From positions 62,001-126,000 of the forward strand of contig CAZOOA010000002.1 in the NCBI GenBank assembly GCA_964581355.1: a stretch of 64,000 nt of DNA, read 5' to 3'. Under the pieces are notes generated by a model, which saw only the letters and a list, made by a program, of their open reading frames with translations, was not told the origin of the DNA and searched no databases. Shown here piece by piece: positions 26,284 through 36,151 of this stretch. The stretch is from CAZOOA01 sp964581355. GTDB taxonomy: Bacteria; Bacillota; Dethiobacteria; DTU022; UBA8154. Both the position numbers and the translations under genes were made by a program. Numbering within the stretch: position 1 is the stretch's first letter; each line of letters starts with the position of its first letter.

Positions 26284-26683
26284 AAAATAAACTCCTCTCC
26301 AGCAACTGTTTTTAGTTGTTAACTAAAAAAATTATATCATCCGGGCTTAAGGGTGACAAGCCAGCTTTTGAAGGAATCCACCAGAGTATTAAATACAGCA
26401 CTATACTGCCTGCAGGGAAGTACAAAATTCCTGGCAGCAAAGGTAATCACCAGCTCCCCCTTATCCCTGGCCAAAGCAAACCCTGTGCCGGCCACCCGGG
26501 AACAATAGTTCTTATATTTTCTGCTCCACCATGTTCAAGTCTCGATAAGGCACACTCGAAAAAAAACAGACCCAGCATATATCTGGCCAGCGATTTGTTC
26601 AACAAAAACATCACCTCTACAATCCGCCAGCCTTGCCGCTCTGGGCCTGGATTATGCATTATGTGACAAAATGAAAACGGGGA
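26284..26683. other. lepA-spoIIP intergenic region
   Basis: This 400-nt gap holds no gene I can support. A 70-codon minus-strand ORF (26447-26659) contains a hydrophobic stretch LARYMLGLFFFECAL but has no properly spaced ribosome site and an atypical composition. The protease gene gpr, often next to spoIIP, is not here. Confidence 0.6.
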
Positions 26684-27820
26684 TCAGGAAAAAGCTTCGG
26701 AAATTACCTCCGCCAGGTAGGGAATGGTTTTACGCACCTCCTGGAGGGTGTTTTCATGCCCACCCACTTCTACAATCAGACTGCGCTCGTGAAGATGCTG
26801 GTTGTAGGCATAATTTTGCTTTCTAACCCCACGTGACAGGCCGGGATAGCGTTCATCCACCACCTGCTGGAGAAAGAGGGCAAAGCGCATATTCAAGCTC
26901 CACTGCTTATGGCGGGTGCCAACGACGAACAAAAGCCGTCCTGCCGGTTTTCCTTCTATCTCCATAGTGGTTACAGAGCGCGGCACGCCATCACGGTGCA
27001 GGTCTAAAACAACCTCCACCTGGGGATTTTCTGCCAGTATTTCCTCTATCCGGGGCAAGGCATTGGCATACCCTTTGCTCCGGGGCAAATCAAAAATTTC
27101 GGTATTATGCAGGACAGGAATTCCGTAATCATCCTCCAGGATACCAGCCAGCTTTTTCCCCAAAACAACCACGGTTTTGTCCATGTTTTTGCTAAAAGCT
27201 GTTCCTGTCTCCGGGACAAAAGACTCTGTTGAATGGGTGTGGTAAATTAATACTTTCGGAGGTTGACCGGCAACCTGGTCTGAAGCGGCAGGAGCCGTTT
27301 CCTGCCTCTGCTGCAAATGCATGGACCCATCTGATTCTGACACCCCGGGCGTATGGGTTCCCAGAGGCTCCGGTTTCACTTCTTCCTCATTTTGTATTTC
27401 TACCTGGTGCTCCTGTGGGGACCCTTCCGGCACCTGGTTTTCTGCCGGCAACTCATCCTTTGCAGGAAAACCCGGCTCCAACTCTCCTAAACCTGTAAAT
27501 TCCTGGTTGATCAGGTGCCGGGAATAATCCTGGGCCAAAACCGACAAGACCGAAGAAAAAGGTTGTGCCTCCGACCTGGCTTCAGGTGCCATTATTTCCC
27601 CACCTGGGACAGGCAAGGACTGTTCGAGAAAGGCATAATAGCTTAACCCGGGCAGGAACCAGGGAGAAAGGGCGGGAGCAAGGGCAGGGAAGACAAAGGC
27701 AAGAAAAAAAGACAGGGCAACAATTAAGGCCATGGCCGTTCGGGCAGAAGCAGGTGAGTATTTTTGTTTCCGGGAAGCGCGCCAGCGAAGGCCTTCATAT
27801 TCTTTCGGATTGTAAGACAT
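26684..27820 (-). CDS. spoIIP: Stage II sporulation protein P (SpoIIP)
   Basis: A 378-residue cell-wall hydrolase that, with SpoIID and SpoIIM, degrades septal peptidoglycan during engulfment. One N-terminal membrane helix (about 28-55) is followed by a Pro/Glu-rich linker (about 100-185) and the amidase/endopeptidase domain. Conserved residues are seen in VLIYHTHSTESFVP, VVLDLHRDGVPRS and LIVEVGGHENTLQE. ATG at 27820 follows GAGGGGG. Confidence 0.95.
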   Translation of the reverse strand: MSYNPKEYEGLRWRASRKQKYSPASARTAMALIVALSFFLAFVFPALAPALSPWFLPGLSYYAFLEQSLPVPGGEIMAPEARSEAQPFSSVLSVLAQDYSRHLINQEFTGLGELEPGFPAKDELPAENQVPEGSPQEHQVEIQNEEEVKPEPLGTHTPGVSESDGSMHLQQRQETAPAASDQVAGQPPKVLIYHTHSTESFVPETGTAFSKNMDKTVVVLGKKLAGILEDDYGIPVLHNTEIFDLPRSKGYANALPRIEEILAENPQVEVVLDLHRDGVPRSVTTMEIEGKPAGRLLFVVGTRHKQWSLNMRFALFLQQVVDERYPGLSRGVRKQNYAYNQHLHERSLIVEVGGHENTLQEVRKTIPYLAEVISEAFS

Positions 27821-27899
27821 AAGAAACCCCCTCTTTCATACCTCTGTTATGCTTATGAAAAAAGGGGGATAAAAATTCTTTTTTGTTTTACCAGGCATG

Positions 27900-28274
27900 C
27901 TAGTTGGAAGCAGCTTTTTCCTTGTAATCTTTAATGGCGTTTTGCAGAGCATCGGCGGCCAGGTTGGAGCAGTGAAGTTTTGCTTCCGGCAGACCGTCAA
28001 GCTCATCCGCAACCTGTTTGTTTGTAATCGCTTCTGCTTCTTCCAGTGTTTTTCCCTTCACCAGCTCTGTCAACACACTGCTGCTGGCAATGGCCGCTCC
28101 ACATCCAAAGGTTAAAAACTTAATATCCTCAATTACATCATCTTTGACCTGAATATAGATCTTCATGATGTCCCCGCATTTCATGTTACCCACTTCTCCA
28201 ACTCCACTGGGGTTGTCCATTTCACCTACATTGCGAGGATTTTGAAAATGATCCATTACTTTTTCATTGTACAT
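27900..28274 (-). CDS. iscU: Iron-sulfur cluster scaffold IscU/NifU
   Basis: A 124-residue scaffold on which [2Fe-2S] clusters are built from sulfur delivered by IscS. The three ligand cysteines are in MKCGDIMKI, TFGCGAAIASSS and LHCSNLAADAL, and the N-terminal MDHFQNPRNVGEM is diagnostic. It is the last gene of iscR-iscS-iscU, 49 nt after iscS. ATG at 28274 follows GGGGGAGGGG. Confidence 0.96.
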   Translation of the reverse strand: MYNEKVMDHFQNPRNVGEMDNPSGVGEVGNMKCGDIMKIYIQVKDDVIEDIKFLTFGCGAAIASSSVLTELVKGKTLEEAEAITNKQVADELDGLPEAKLHCSNLAADALQNAIKDYKEKAASN

Positions 28275-28323
28275 GTTCTTCCCCTCCCCCGGTATTTTAG
28301 CATTAAATCATTTATCTCTGCAA

Positions 28324-29481
28324 CTACTTCTTAAAAACGGAAGACATTTTTCTGAGCCTCTCGACAGTTTCCTGGAACACCTCGACAACGTAATCGATTT
28401 GCTCTTCTGTGTTGCTTTCCCCCAGGGTTAAACGCAGGGACCCATGGGCTGTCTGGTGATCCAGGCCCAGGGCCATCAGCACGTGAGAAGGTTCCAGAGC
28501 CCCGGATGTGCAGGCAGAACCACTGGAAGCAGCAATTCCTTTCAAATCCAGGCTTAAAAGAAGAGACTCTCCCTCAACATAAAGGGTGCTGACGTTTACG
28601 TTCCCCGGCAGGCGTTCAGTGGGATGGCCGTTTAAAATTACCTCGTCTATTTCCAGTAAACCCGAAATCAACTTATCTCGCAACCTGGTCAACTTTTGTT
28701 TTTTCTCCTCAATGTTTTGACAGGCCAACTCAATAGCCCGACCCAATCCCACGATACCAGACAGATTTTCAGTTCCTGGCCGCAGCTTTTTCTCCTGGCC
28801 TCCGCCAAAAATCAGCTGCTTGATAGGGGTTTTATTCCGTACGTAAAGGGCCCCTACCCCTTTGGGGCCGTAAAACTTGTGGGCCGAAAGGGACAGCATA
28901 TCAATCGGCTGCTCCTTCAAGTTAAAAGGCATATGCCCTATGGCCTGCACCGCATCAGTATGGAAGTAGACCCCACTTTCCCGGCAGATGTGCCCCAGCT
29001 CCTCCACAGGCTGAAGGGTTCCGATCTCGTTATTGGCTGTCATAATGGAAACGAGAATGGTCTGGTCCGTTAGCGCATTTTTCAGGTCCTCGGGATCAAC
29101 CCTGCCGTACTTATCCACGGGAAGGAAGGTGACTTCGAAGCCATTTTCTCCCAGGTAGTGTGCGGCGTCCAGGACAGCATGGTGTTCAACAGAGCTGGTG
29201 ATAATATGACGCCCCTTGGAAGCTTTAGCTTTGGCCGCTCCCTGGACAGCCAGGTTGTTGGCTTCAGTCCCTCCTGAGGTAAAAATAATTTCTCCCGGAT
29301 CTGCCCCCAGAGCTTCTGCCACTTTTTGGCGGGCCTGATCCAGCCCCTGCTTTGATTCCCTTCCATATAAATGCAGGCTTGATGGATTGCCAAAATAGTT
29401 TTTAAAGTAAGGCAGCATTGCTTCCAGGACTTCTTCTTTCATGGGAGTGGTTGCACCGTGATCCAGGTAAATTCTTTCCAC
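28324..29481 (-). CDS. iscS: Cysteine desulfurase (NifS/IscS)
   Basis: A 385-residue PLP enzyme that converts cysteine to alanine and a protein persulfide. The PLP lysine lies in SLSAHKFYGPKGVGALY, the His that stacks on PLP in SSVEHHAVLD, and the sulfur-carrying Cys in the mobile loop SSGSACTSGALEPSHVL, which is the long group I-type loop. The N-terminal YLDHGATTPM is typical. The start is GTG at 29481, 7 nt after GGAGG. It delivers sulfur to the IscU encoded next. Confidence 0.96.
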   Translation of the reverse strand: MERIYLDHGATTPMKEEVLEAMLPYFKNYFGNPSSLHLYGRESKQGLDQARQKVAEALGADPGEIIFTSGGTEANNLAVQGAAKAKASKGRHIITSSVEHHAVLDAAHYLGENGFEVTFLPVDKYGRVDPEDLKNALTDQTILVSIMTANNEIGTLQPVEELGHICRESGVYFHTDAVQAIGHMPFNLKEQPIDMLSLSAHKFYGPKGVGALYVRNKTPIKQLIFGGGQEKKLRPGTENLSGIVGLGRAIELACQNIEEKKQKLTRLRDKLISGLLEIDEVILNGHPTERLPGNVNVSTLYVEGESLLLSLDLKGIAASSGSACTSGALEPSHVLMALGLDHQTAHGSLRLTLGESNTEEQIDYVVEVFQETVERLRKMSSVFKK

Positions 29482-29616
29482 GGTAGAGCCTCCTTTCAGT
29501 TCTAACCAAATCCATGGTGGTTTTTTTGATCTTTGGTATTCGGTGACACTTATGATGTGGCACTCATGGTAGAGGCAGGATTAGCATTCCCGCCATCCAG
29601 GTAAATATCAATAAGC

Positions 29617-30039
29617 TTAACTTCTCCAGTTTAACATGTCATAAAGGGTAATGTTATCCAAAACCTCGTTTATTCTGTCCCTTAATTGTTCCCACACATT
29701 GCGCACCAGGCATTCTTCAGTCCGCCCACATAGACATTCATCTCCACCTGCCTCTTCAGAGACACAATCCACCGGTGCAATAGGTCCTTCCAGGGCACGA
29801 ATAATATCCCCAACGCAGATCTTATCCGGCGGCAAGGCCAGTGTATATCCTCCCCGCGCTCCCCGGACACTGTTAATCAAACCGCCTTTTCTCAGCGTCG
29901 AAAAAATCTGCTCTAAAAACTGCTGGGATATATCTTCACTCAGGGCAATTTTGCTAAGAGGAACCGGCTCTTCCCGGTAGTTCAACGCCAGGCGCACCAT
30001 TGCCCGGACACCATACTCCCCCCTGGCAGACAGGCGCAA
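29617..30039 (-). CDS. iscR: Rrf2 family regulator, IscR-like
   Basis: A 140-residue winged-helix repressor. The HTH is in SKIALSEDISQQFLEQIFSTLR and the wing in VRGARGGYTLALPP. Four cysteines (VDCVSE, then ECLCGRTEECLV) can ligate an iron-sulfur cluster, which separates it from cluster-free CymR. It probably represses iscRSU when clusters are sufficient. The start is TTG at 30039, 7 nt after AGGAGGTG. AAATTACTCAGG, at 30079-30090 and again at 30291-30302, is a candidate operator word. Confidence 0.92.
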   Translation of the reverse strand: MRLSARGEYGVRAMVRLALNYREEPVPLSKIALSEDISQQFLEQIFSTLRKGGLINSVRGARGGYTLALPPDKICVGDIIRALEGPIAPVDCVSEEAGGDECLCGRTEECLVRNVWEQLRDRINEVLDNITLYDMLNWRS

Positions 30040-30364
30040 ATTATTTCACCTCCTGTGTTAGATCGCAGAATCCATACTAAATTACTCAGGATTATGAAAA
30101 AAATAAATGCTGCGAAGTAATTGCACCCAACCATTTCCGAGCAATCCGGTCAACTTTGTTTTTTAAGGTAACACAACCCCCTGGGTACGTCAAGAACCAA
30201 TCCTGAAAAACATCAAAAAAATCCACAGCACAAAAAAAGCGTAAAACAAAACGGTATGAGCATTCTTTTAACAAAAAGCCCCTTGTGTTGAAATTACTCA
30301 GGCTGCTCAGACCAAATGAATTAACCCGGAAAACTCTCTGCAATACAGACAAATTTTCGCTCTG
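30040..30364. other. iscR upstream region, no gene seen
   Basis: This 325-nt AT-rich gap lies between acpS and iscR. It holds two exact copies of AAATTACTCAGG, 212 nt apart; the one nearer iscR sits where its promoter should be. An 86-codon ORF (30092-30352) was judged non-coding. Confidence 0.5.
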
Positions 30365-30763
30365 TCACTTGCCGTAGGCAACGGCCTTGGCAATGGCATA
30401 AGGGCCGTCGTGGGACATGGAAACCTCCACACCCTGAATGCCGCTGTCTTCAGCCCAGCGGGCCGCCGAGCCATTAAGAATAACCCGGGGTTTGCCCCTT
30501 TTTCCCGGGATTATTTCCAGCTCACACCAGCGGACAACACCTATTCCACAGCCTAACGCTTTGGCAACGGCCTCTTTTGCTGCAAATCGAGCAGCGATAG
30601 AAGGCAGCGGATTGCCTTTTTTCATGATGAGCTCTATTTCCTGGGGGGTAAAAATCTTCTTTAAAAAACGCTCCGGCCTGCGTCGATATACCCGGGCGAT
30701 GCGCTTGATCCTAATCAGGTCGATACCGACCCCTTTAACCAGCAGAAAAAGGCGGCGTTTCAT
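30365..30763 (-). CDS. acpS: Holo-[acyl-carrier-protein] synthase
   Basis: A 132-residue phosphopantetheinyl transferase that moves the 4'-phosphopantetheine arm of CoA onto ACP. The Mg-binding aspartate is in GVGIDLIRIKRI and the catalytic Glu/Lys in ARFAAKEAVAKALGCGIG. The C-terminal VSMSHDGPYAIAKAVAYG is typical. ATG at 30763 follows GGAGGGGAG. Confidence 0.95.
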   Translation of the reverse strand: MKRRLFLLVKGVGIDLIRIKRIARVYRRRPERFLKKIFTPQEIELIMKKGNPLPSIAARFAAKEAVAKALGCGIGVVRWCELEIIPGKRGKPRVILNGSAARWAEDSGIQGVEVSMSHDGPYAIAKAVAYGK

Positions 30764-30892
30764 AGTTTTCTCCCCTCCACTTATGTTCAGTCAAACACTG
30801 CTTCCTGCAGCCATTTTTTTTCAAACAAATTATACTCGACCTTCCGCAAGAATGCAACGGTTTCCTGACTGTTTTTAGAAACCCCGGCGGGA

Positions 30893-30922
30893 ATCCTCGG
30901 GGTCTATTGACCCCGTGAGGAT
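30893..30922 (-). terminator. Hairpin after the DUF255 gene
   Basis: On the minus strand ATCCTCACGGGGTC-AATA-GACCCCGAGGAT forms a 13-bp stem with one bulge, 19 nt past the stop codon. It lacks a strong T-run, so termination is likely but not certain. Confidence 0.5.
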
Positions 30923-30940
30923 GTCACCTCTTATCCCGAC

Positions 30941-33016
30941 TTAACGGTCCAGCTGCTTTTCCAGCTCTTCCAAACCCACTGCTGGTGCTTGACAGGAATA
31001 GTTTTGGCACAGATAAACGGCAGGATGATCATCCAACGGCGTTTTATCCCGGACATATGGACACAGGTTATCCAAAAGAGGGGCGCTCTGCTCATCGCGC
31101 AGCATAAAAATCCGCCGGGGCATAAACCGCAAGGACAAGGCATGCAGCATTTTCATTGTTTCGGGGTCCTGGCGGTCGCCGGCCAGGACGACCTGCTGGA
31201 CCGGGCCCAGGAACAGGTCCAGGGCGGAGAGCATCGCTGTGCAGTTAGAGGGACTCTTTTGAAGCATGCTGGAAAAGCTCTCCATCAACTGGTATGCTTT
31301 TTGCTCCAAGTGTTCGTCAGCAGTAAAATGAGCCAGCCGGATTAAGTTTCGGGCAGCGATGGAATTTCCCGAAGGAACAGCTCCGTCAAAAGCCTCCCGG
31401 GTCCGGAAAGGCAGGTCTTCCGCCCCGGCCGGCGTAAAATACAGCCCGCCTTTTGTTTCATCCCAGAACAGTTCCAGCATTTTTCGGTTCAGCTTTTCGG
31501 CTTGCTGCAAATAAACTGGTTCATGCACCGTTTCAAAAAGATCCAGCAGCCCTTCCACCAGGAAGGCATAATCTTCCAGGAAACCTGGCACAGCCGCCTC
31601 ACCGTCCCGGTAACGGTGCAACAAAGTCCCGTCTTCAGCCTGCATTTCCTGGAGGATAAAATCGGCAGCCCGGCGGGCCTGACTGGCATAAATGTCATTT
31701 TTTAAAGCCCGGGCGCCTGCTGCCAGGGCACCGATCATGAGTCCGTTCCAGGAGACCAGGATTTTATCATCCATGGAAGGCCGTTCCCGCTGGGAGCGGG
31801 CCTGCAGCAGCGTCTGGCGGGATTCTTCCAGCAGGAAATGCCATTGGCGGGGCTTAAGATCGTGTTGTTCCAAAAACTGTGTCTCCGGCACAGGAACATG
31901 CAGCACGTTGGTTTCTTTTTCAAAATTTCCTTCCCGCGAAACACCGAAATAGGAGGCGATGAGTGCACCCTTCTCCGGTCCCAGCAAGTCCAGAATATCC
32001 TGGCGGGTCCAGACATAATATTTCCCTTCCACCCCTTCGCTTTCCGCATTTTCGGCAGAATAAAAACCCCCTTGGGGCGCTTCCAGTTCACCCAAAACAT
32101 ATGTAAATATTTTATGGGCCGTTTCCTCGAAATCTTTCCGGCCTGTGGCCAGGTAGGCCTCAACGTAGGCCCGCCCCAGGGTGGCCTGGTCATAGAGCAT
32201 CTTCTCAAAGTGGGGAACCAGCCATTTTTCGTCGACGGAGTAGCGGTGAAAACCGTAGCCCAGGTGGTCCTGGATACCGCCGCGCTGCATGCAGTCCAGG
32301 CTGTGACAGGCCATCTCCAGCGCCTCCTGGTCCCCGCTGCGTTCCCACCAGCGCAGCAGAAAGGCAAAGACATGGGGCATGGGGAACTTGGGAGCGCTTC
32401 CCAGCCCCCCGTGCTCTTCATCATACTGGTCTTTCAGTTCATCTGCAGCGGTCTTTAAAATCTCTTCTCCCAGGTCTGCCGGTTCTGCCTGAACCTCCTG
32501 CTCCCACTTTTTCAGAGCCCGAAGCATTTCCGCTCCCTTGTATTCCAACTGGTCCCGGTCCTGGGCCCAGATCTCGCAGATATTATGCAGGATTTCTTGT
32601 AACCCCGGCATATTATACTTGCGCTCCTTGGGGAAGTAGGTGCCGGCAAAAAAAGGCACCTTTTCCGGTGTCATGACAACAGTCAGGGGCCAGCCAGCCT
32701 GGCCGGTCAATGCCTGGCATACTTTCATGTAAAATGCATCGACGTCGGGGCGCTCCTCCCGGTCCACTTTCACGGGAACAAAGCCCTGGTTTAGCAATTC
32801 TGCAACCAATTTGTCCTCGAATGACTCTCTCGCCATGTTATGGCACCAGTGGCAGGTCGAGTATCCAACGCTCAAAAAAACTGGTTTATTTTCCCTTTCT
32901 GCTACCTCAAAAGCCTCATCACCCCAGGGGTACCAGTCCACCGGGTTGTAGGCATGCTGCAGCAGGTAGGGGCTTTTCGCATTAATAAGCCTGTTGGGCT
33001 TATCTTCAGTTTGCAT
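30941..33016 (-). CDS. Thioredoxin-domain protein, DUF255/YyaL family
   Basis: A 691-residue protein of the YyaL/SSP411 family. The N-terminal thioredoxin-like domain begins NRLINAKSPYLLQHAYNPVDW and carries the CxxC in STCHWCHNMARESF. An (alpha/alpha)6 barrel related to glycoside hydrolases and epimerases follows (DKILVSWNGLMIGALAAGA). The biochemical function is unknown. I use the ATG at 33016, preceded by AAGGTGG; the ATG at 33034 lies before that site. A short remnant of a second copy lies at 36870-36945, beyond the conflict-system genes. Confidence 0.9.
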   Translation of the reverse strand: MQTEDKPNRLINAKSPYLLQHAYNPVDWYPWGDEAFEVAERENKPVFLSVGYSTCHWCHNMARESFEDKLVAELLNQGFVPVKVDREERPDVDAFYMKVCQALTGQAGWPLTVVMTPEKVPFFAGTYFPKERKYNMPGLQEILHNICEIWAQDRDQLEYKGAEMLRALKKWEQEVQAEPADLGEEILKTAADELKDQYDEEHGGLGSAPKFPMPHVFAFLLRWWERSGDQEALEMACHSLDCMQRGGIQDHLGYGFHRYSVDEKWLVPHFEKMLYDQATLGRAYVEAYLATGRKDFEETAHKIFTYVLGELEAPQGGFYSAENAESEGVEGKYYVWTRQDILDLLGPEKGALIASYFGVSREGNFEKETNVLHVPVPETQFLEQHDLKPRQWHFLLEESRQTLLQARSQRERPSMDDKILVSWNGLMIGALAAGARALKNDIYASQARRAADFILQEMQAEDGTLLHRYRDGEAAVPGFLEDYAFLVEGLLDLFETVHEPVYLQQAEKLNRKMLELFWDETKGGLYFTPAGAEDLPFRTREAFDGAVPSGNSIAARNLIRLAHFTADEHLEQKAYQLMESFSSMLQKSPSNCTAMLSALDLFLGPVQQVVLAGDRQDPETMKMLHALSLRFMPRRIFMLRDEQSAPLLDNLCPYVRDKTPLDDHPAVYLCQNYSCQAPAVGLEELEKQLDR

Positions 33017-33094
33017 AAGGCACACCACCTTCATCAGTTTTTATTATAATGCCCTGTAATAAAAGTATCATTTTAGTCAATGTATTTGCTTCTA

Positions 33095-36013
33095 TTATCC
33101 AATGCTCTTTATCAGTTCATTTGCTATATTAGAGCTTACAAGACGCATAACGCTTTCCTCTGCACTGCCATAGCTTAACAAATTTATATTGCCGTACCAG
33201 ACTACTTTTTGATCAACAACTGCGAATTTTTGGTGTATGTTTGATTTAAAAACCAGGTTAATTCCGGAATCTTTCAATTTGTTAAAAGTGTCCTGCAAGA
33301 CATCTACATCCCTATCCTTAAAATCTTCAGCAGGTCTGGTAACAAAAATTATTTTTACTTGTCGTTCAAGAGCTGTCTCAAAGTTTTGCATCATCTGCAA
33401 GCTACGTTTTGCAGTAACATATGGACTGACAATTAATATTTCTCTTGCAGCATTTGCTATATCATTAACAAATACCGGAAAGAAGTTGGCTTTATTAAAA
33501 ATAAAATCGGTAGGCTCTTTAGCAATACTTTCACCTTTTGCTTTATAACCAATTGAGGAGTATCCGGAAAGTCGTTTGTGATACATCCTCTCCAACATCC
33601 TCACATGGATATCAACATAATCATAGATTTGTACTTCATCTTTGTTTTCAAACAACCTGTGCAACCTGCCCGCGTATTGCTGCAGAGTTCCTTTCCATGA
33701 TATGGGCATAGCCAGAAAAAGGGTATCCAGGCGAGGTTCGTCAAATCCTTCCCCAACGAATTTTCCGGTAGCCACTATAGTTAATTGTTTATCACCGGGA
33801 GTATCGGTTATTTTCTCCAATATATCTCTCGTTTTTTTCGTGCCCATACCTCCCGTTAGAGATATGACTTCAGGAATTTTTTCACCAATCTTTTTAGCGA
33901 GCAGTTTCACATGGGCGGTCCTTTGAGTTAAAACAATACAATTTCTGCCGTCCTCATAACATTTAATTACATCGTCAATTATTTGCTGATTACGCAAATC
34001 ATCATCTATGATTTCTGAATATAGATCTTGTATAAAAATATCCTTTTCTTCCTTTTCTGACGGGAGCCGGAAAGATGTAAATCTTGGAATAATATAATGT
34101 TCAAACGGCCTTTTCTCTGCCTGTTTTTTTGCATCATCCCTGTATCGTATAGGACCACATTGCATGTAAATAATCGGATGGTGTCCGTCTTTTCTGGTTG
34201 GTGTTGCTGTCAACCCATATACATATTTCGCACTTACACTTTTTAGCACTTGTTCAAAGCTAAAAGCTGAAACATGGTGACACTCATCAACAATAACCAT
34301 CCCGTAATTTTTAACACAATCCTTAACCTCACCCATTCTGTTCAGTGATTGCATTATAGCAATATCAACAATCCTGGTCAGATTATTCTTTCCTGCCCCC
34401 AATTGACCTACAATGCTCTTAGATATTTTTCGTCCTCCTTTTTTCCCGCCGTCCTTTGCCGGTAAAGTCTCATTTATGGCAAGAAATTCACCCAGTCTGT
34501 TTCTCCACTGGGAAACCAAATTGACCTTATCAACTATTATAAGCGTATTTATTTTCCTTTCAGCAATTAACTTTATTGCCGCAACCGTTTTCCCAAACGC
34601 CGTTGTCCCGCATAGTATTCCGTTATCATATTTCAATAACAACTCAACAGCCAAAGGTTGCTCATCCCGCAGGTGGCCAATGAAATCAACGTCAATATTT
34701 TTTCCTCTGTTTGTTTTGTTAAGAAAGTTAACGTCTACGTCCAGGGCAGTCAATATTTCATTTAATTCGGTTTCACATCCCCTCGGCAGGCATAAATATG
34801 TATCAGTTTCATCAGAGCAAGATATGATTCTCGGCAGTCTTGTAACCGGCAAACGCATTGCTTGAGCCTTATAAAACTCAGGATTATTAAAGGCTGCCAG
34901 ACGTTTAAGGTAATTTAGTGCCCGCTGGGAAATGCCCGCTTTAGAAATGAACAGCATATTTGCCCTTACTATTTCAAGATGCTTGGGGAAATCATGTGCT
35001 TGTAATTTAAGCTTTTTTGATTCCCACAGTTTTTCTTCTGCCTCATCTTCCCTTAAATCACCAAGCTCATTACCATAACACATCTGGGTTGTGAGGGTTT
35101 CAATATCATTTTCAGTCAGCTTTTGAAGGCCAGACAAGTATGCCCATTGGTCCTCATAAGGTTGACTATTTTCATCAATAAACTCACTGTTCCCATTTTC
35201 TCTTGCTTCTTTTTGTAACGGTAAGGCAATAAGGTTTCCCAAACCACCCTTGGGCATTGTATCCTGATTGGGGAAAAATCTGTCGTATGAATTAAATTTT
35301 ATCTCGTGCCTTTTGCTCATGGCATAAGTAAGCAGTGCACTGCCAAATTTCCGTGCCAAAGCAGCTGAAATAGCACTTTCAAAGAAAAACCAGGCATGAG
35401 CTCCTTTACCGGAACGAGACCGTTCAACAGCTAAAGGAATGCTAAACTCAAGGCATGCTTCTCTAATAGCAGATATGTCCCTTTCCCATTCATCACCATC
35501 AAAATCAATAGCTAAAAAATAACAGGTTTCGTCAAGGCATAAAGGGTATATTCCCGCAATAAAATTTTTATAACCCCGCAAATGGTTATCTACTACATTT
35601 TCGCCTAACGGGGCATATGCTTTATTATTACATTTATTACAAGGTGTTTTTGGTTTATGGCATAATCCATGTTTCCATTCATTTAAACATACTGGTGAAT
35701 ATCCTGAAGTCCCCTTTTTGTGGTTTTCCCATCTTTTTGCATAAACATCATCCCGCCCCTTAAAAAGGGACATAAACAAATTGATTTTCTCGTGAGGTTC
35801 CGACATATTGTCAATATTTGAAGGCAATTCTTGCCAGGTTACTTTCTTCTTCTCATCTTTTTCAGGCTTGAATTCATCTAAAGAGGGGGCATTAGAATTG
35901 GCTCCGGGTGCCTTAAGGCAAAGTTGAGTTTTTAAATTTTCTATTTCTTTTTTAAGATTACTATTTTCCGACAGCAATGACTTGTATTTTTCAAGCAACT
36001 CATCATAATTCAT
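33095..36013 (-). CDS. TOTE-type conflict protein: primase, SF2 helicase, PLD domains
   Basis: A 972-residue multidomain protein. Residues 1-31 form a coiled coil. Cysteines at 109, 118, 125 and 128 make a probable zinc finger. Residues about 140-300 are an archaeo-eukaryotic primase domain with acidic motif AIDFDGDEW (168-176) and ERSRSGKGAHAWFF. Residues about 445-800 are a superfamily 2 helicase: Walker A GTTAFGKT (469-476), DECHH (577-581), LTATPTRKDG and QQYAGRLHR. Residues about 845-972 are a phospholipase-D-like nuclease with one HxK motif (HQKFAVVD, H927) and GNIN. This order fits the proteins Pfam names TOTE conflict-system AEP proteins, thought to act against invading DNA. Base composition is more AT-rich than its neighbours, suggesting transfer. 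Confidence 0.9.
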   Translation of the reverse strand: MNYDELLEKYKSLLSENSNLKKEIENLKTQLCLKAPGANSNAPSLDEFKPEKDEKKKVTWQELPSNIDNMSEPHEKINLFMSLFKGRDDVYAKRWENHKKGTSGYSPVCLNEWKHGLCHKPKTPCNKCNNKAYAPLGENVVDNHLRGYKNFIAGIYPLCLDETCYFLAIDFDGDEWERDISAIREACLEFSIPLAVERSRSGKGAHAWFFFESAISAALARKFGSALLTYAMSKRHEIKFNSYDRFFPNQDTMPKGGLGNLIALPLQKEARENGNSEFIDENSQPYEDQWAYLSGLQKLTENDIETLTTQMCYGNELGDLREDEAEEKLWESKKLKLQAHDFPKHLEIVRANMLFISKAGISQRALNYLKRLAAFNNPEFYKAQAMRLPVTRLPRIISCSDETDTYLCLPRGCETELNEILTALDVDVNFLNKTNRGKNIDVDFIGHLRDEQPLAVELLLKYDNGILCGTTAFGKTVAAIKLIAERKINTLIIVDKVNLVSQWRNRLGEFLAINETLPAKDGGKKGGRKISKSIVGQLGAGKNNLTRIVDIAIMQSLNRMGEVKDCVKNYGMVIVDECHHVSAFSFEQVLKSVSAKYVYGLTATPTRKDGHHPIIYMQCGPIRYRDDAKKQAEKRPFEHYIIPRFTSFRLPSEKEEKDIFIQDLYSEIIDDDLRNQQIIDDVIKCYEDGRNCIVLTQRTAHVKLLAKKIGEKIPEVISLTGGMGTKKTRDILEKITDTPGDKQLTIVATGKFVGEGFDEPRLDTLFLAMPISWKGTLQQYAGRLHRLFENKDEVQIYDYVDIHVRMLERMYHKRLSGYSSIGYKAKGESIAKEPTDFIFNKANFFPVFVNDIANAAREILIVSPYVTAKRSLQMMQNFETALERQVKIIFVTRPAEDFKDRDVDVLQDTFNKLKDSGINLVFKSNIHQKFAVVDQKVVWYGNINLLSYGSAEESVMRLVSSNIANELIKSIG

Positions 36014-36151
36014 AGGAGCACCTCTAAAATTAAAGCTGTCCTCTAAAAAGTTATGCTAGTTATTTAGTTTGAAAAAAATGGGAGTAAAATATAAATGTAA
36101 TATTCATGTTGAGGAGTTTCAATGGCATGGAAGAACATACCGGGTCCTTTA

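Noticed and set aside
26447..26659. 70-codon minus-strand ORF between lepA and spoIIP
   Set aside because: The only nearby AGAGGTG abuts an internal ATG directly. Composition is unlike the neighbouring genes, and no homologue is recalled.
30092..30352. 86-codon minus-strand ORF upstream of iscR
   Set aside because: No ribosome site, Phe/Arg-rich sequence without family resemblance, and it covers the presumed iscR promoter.
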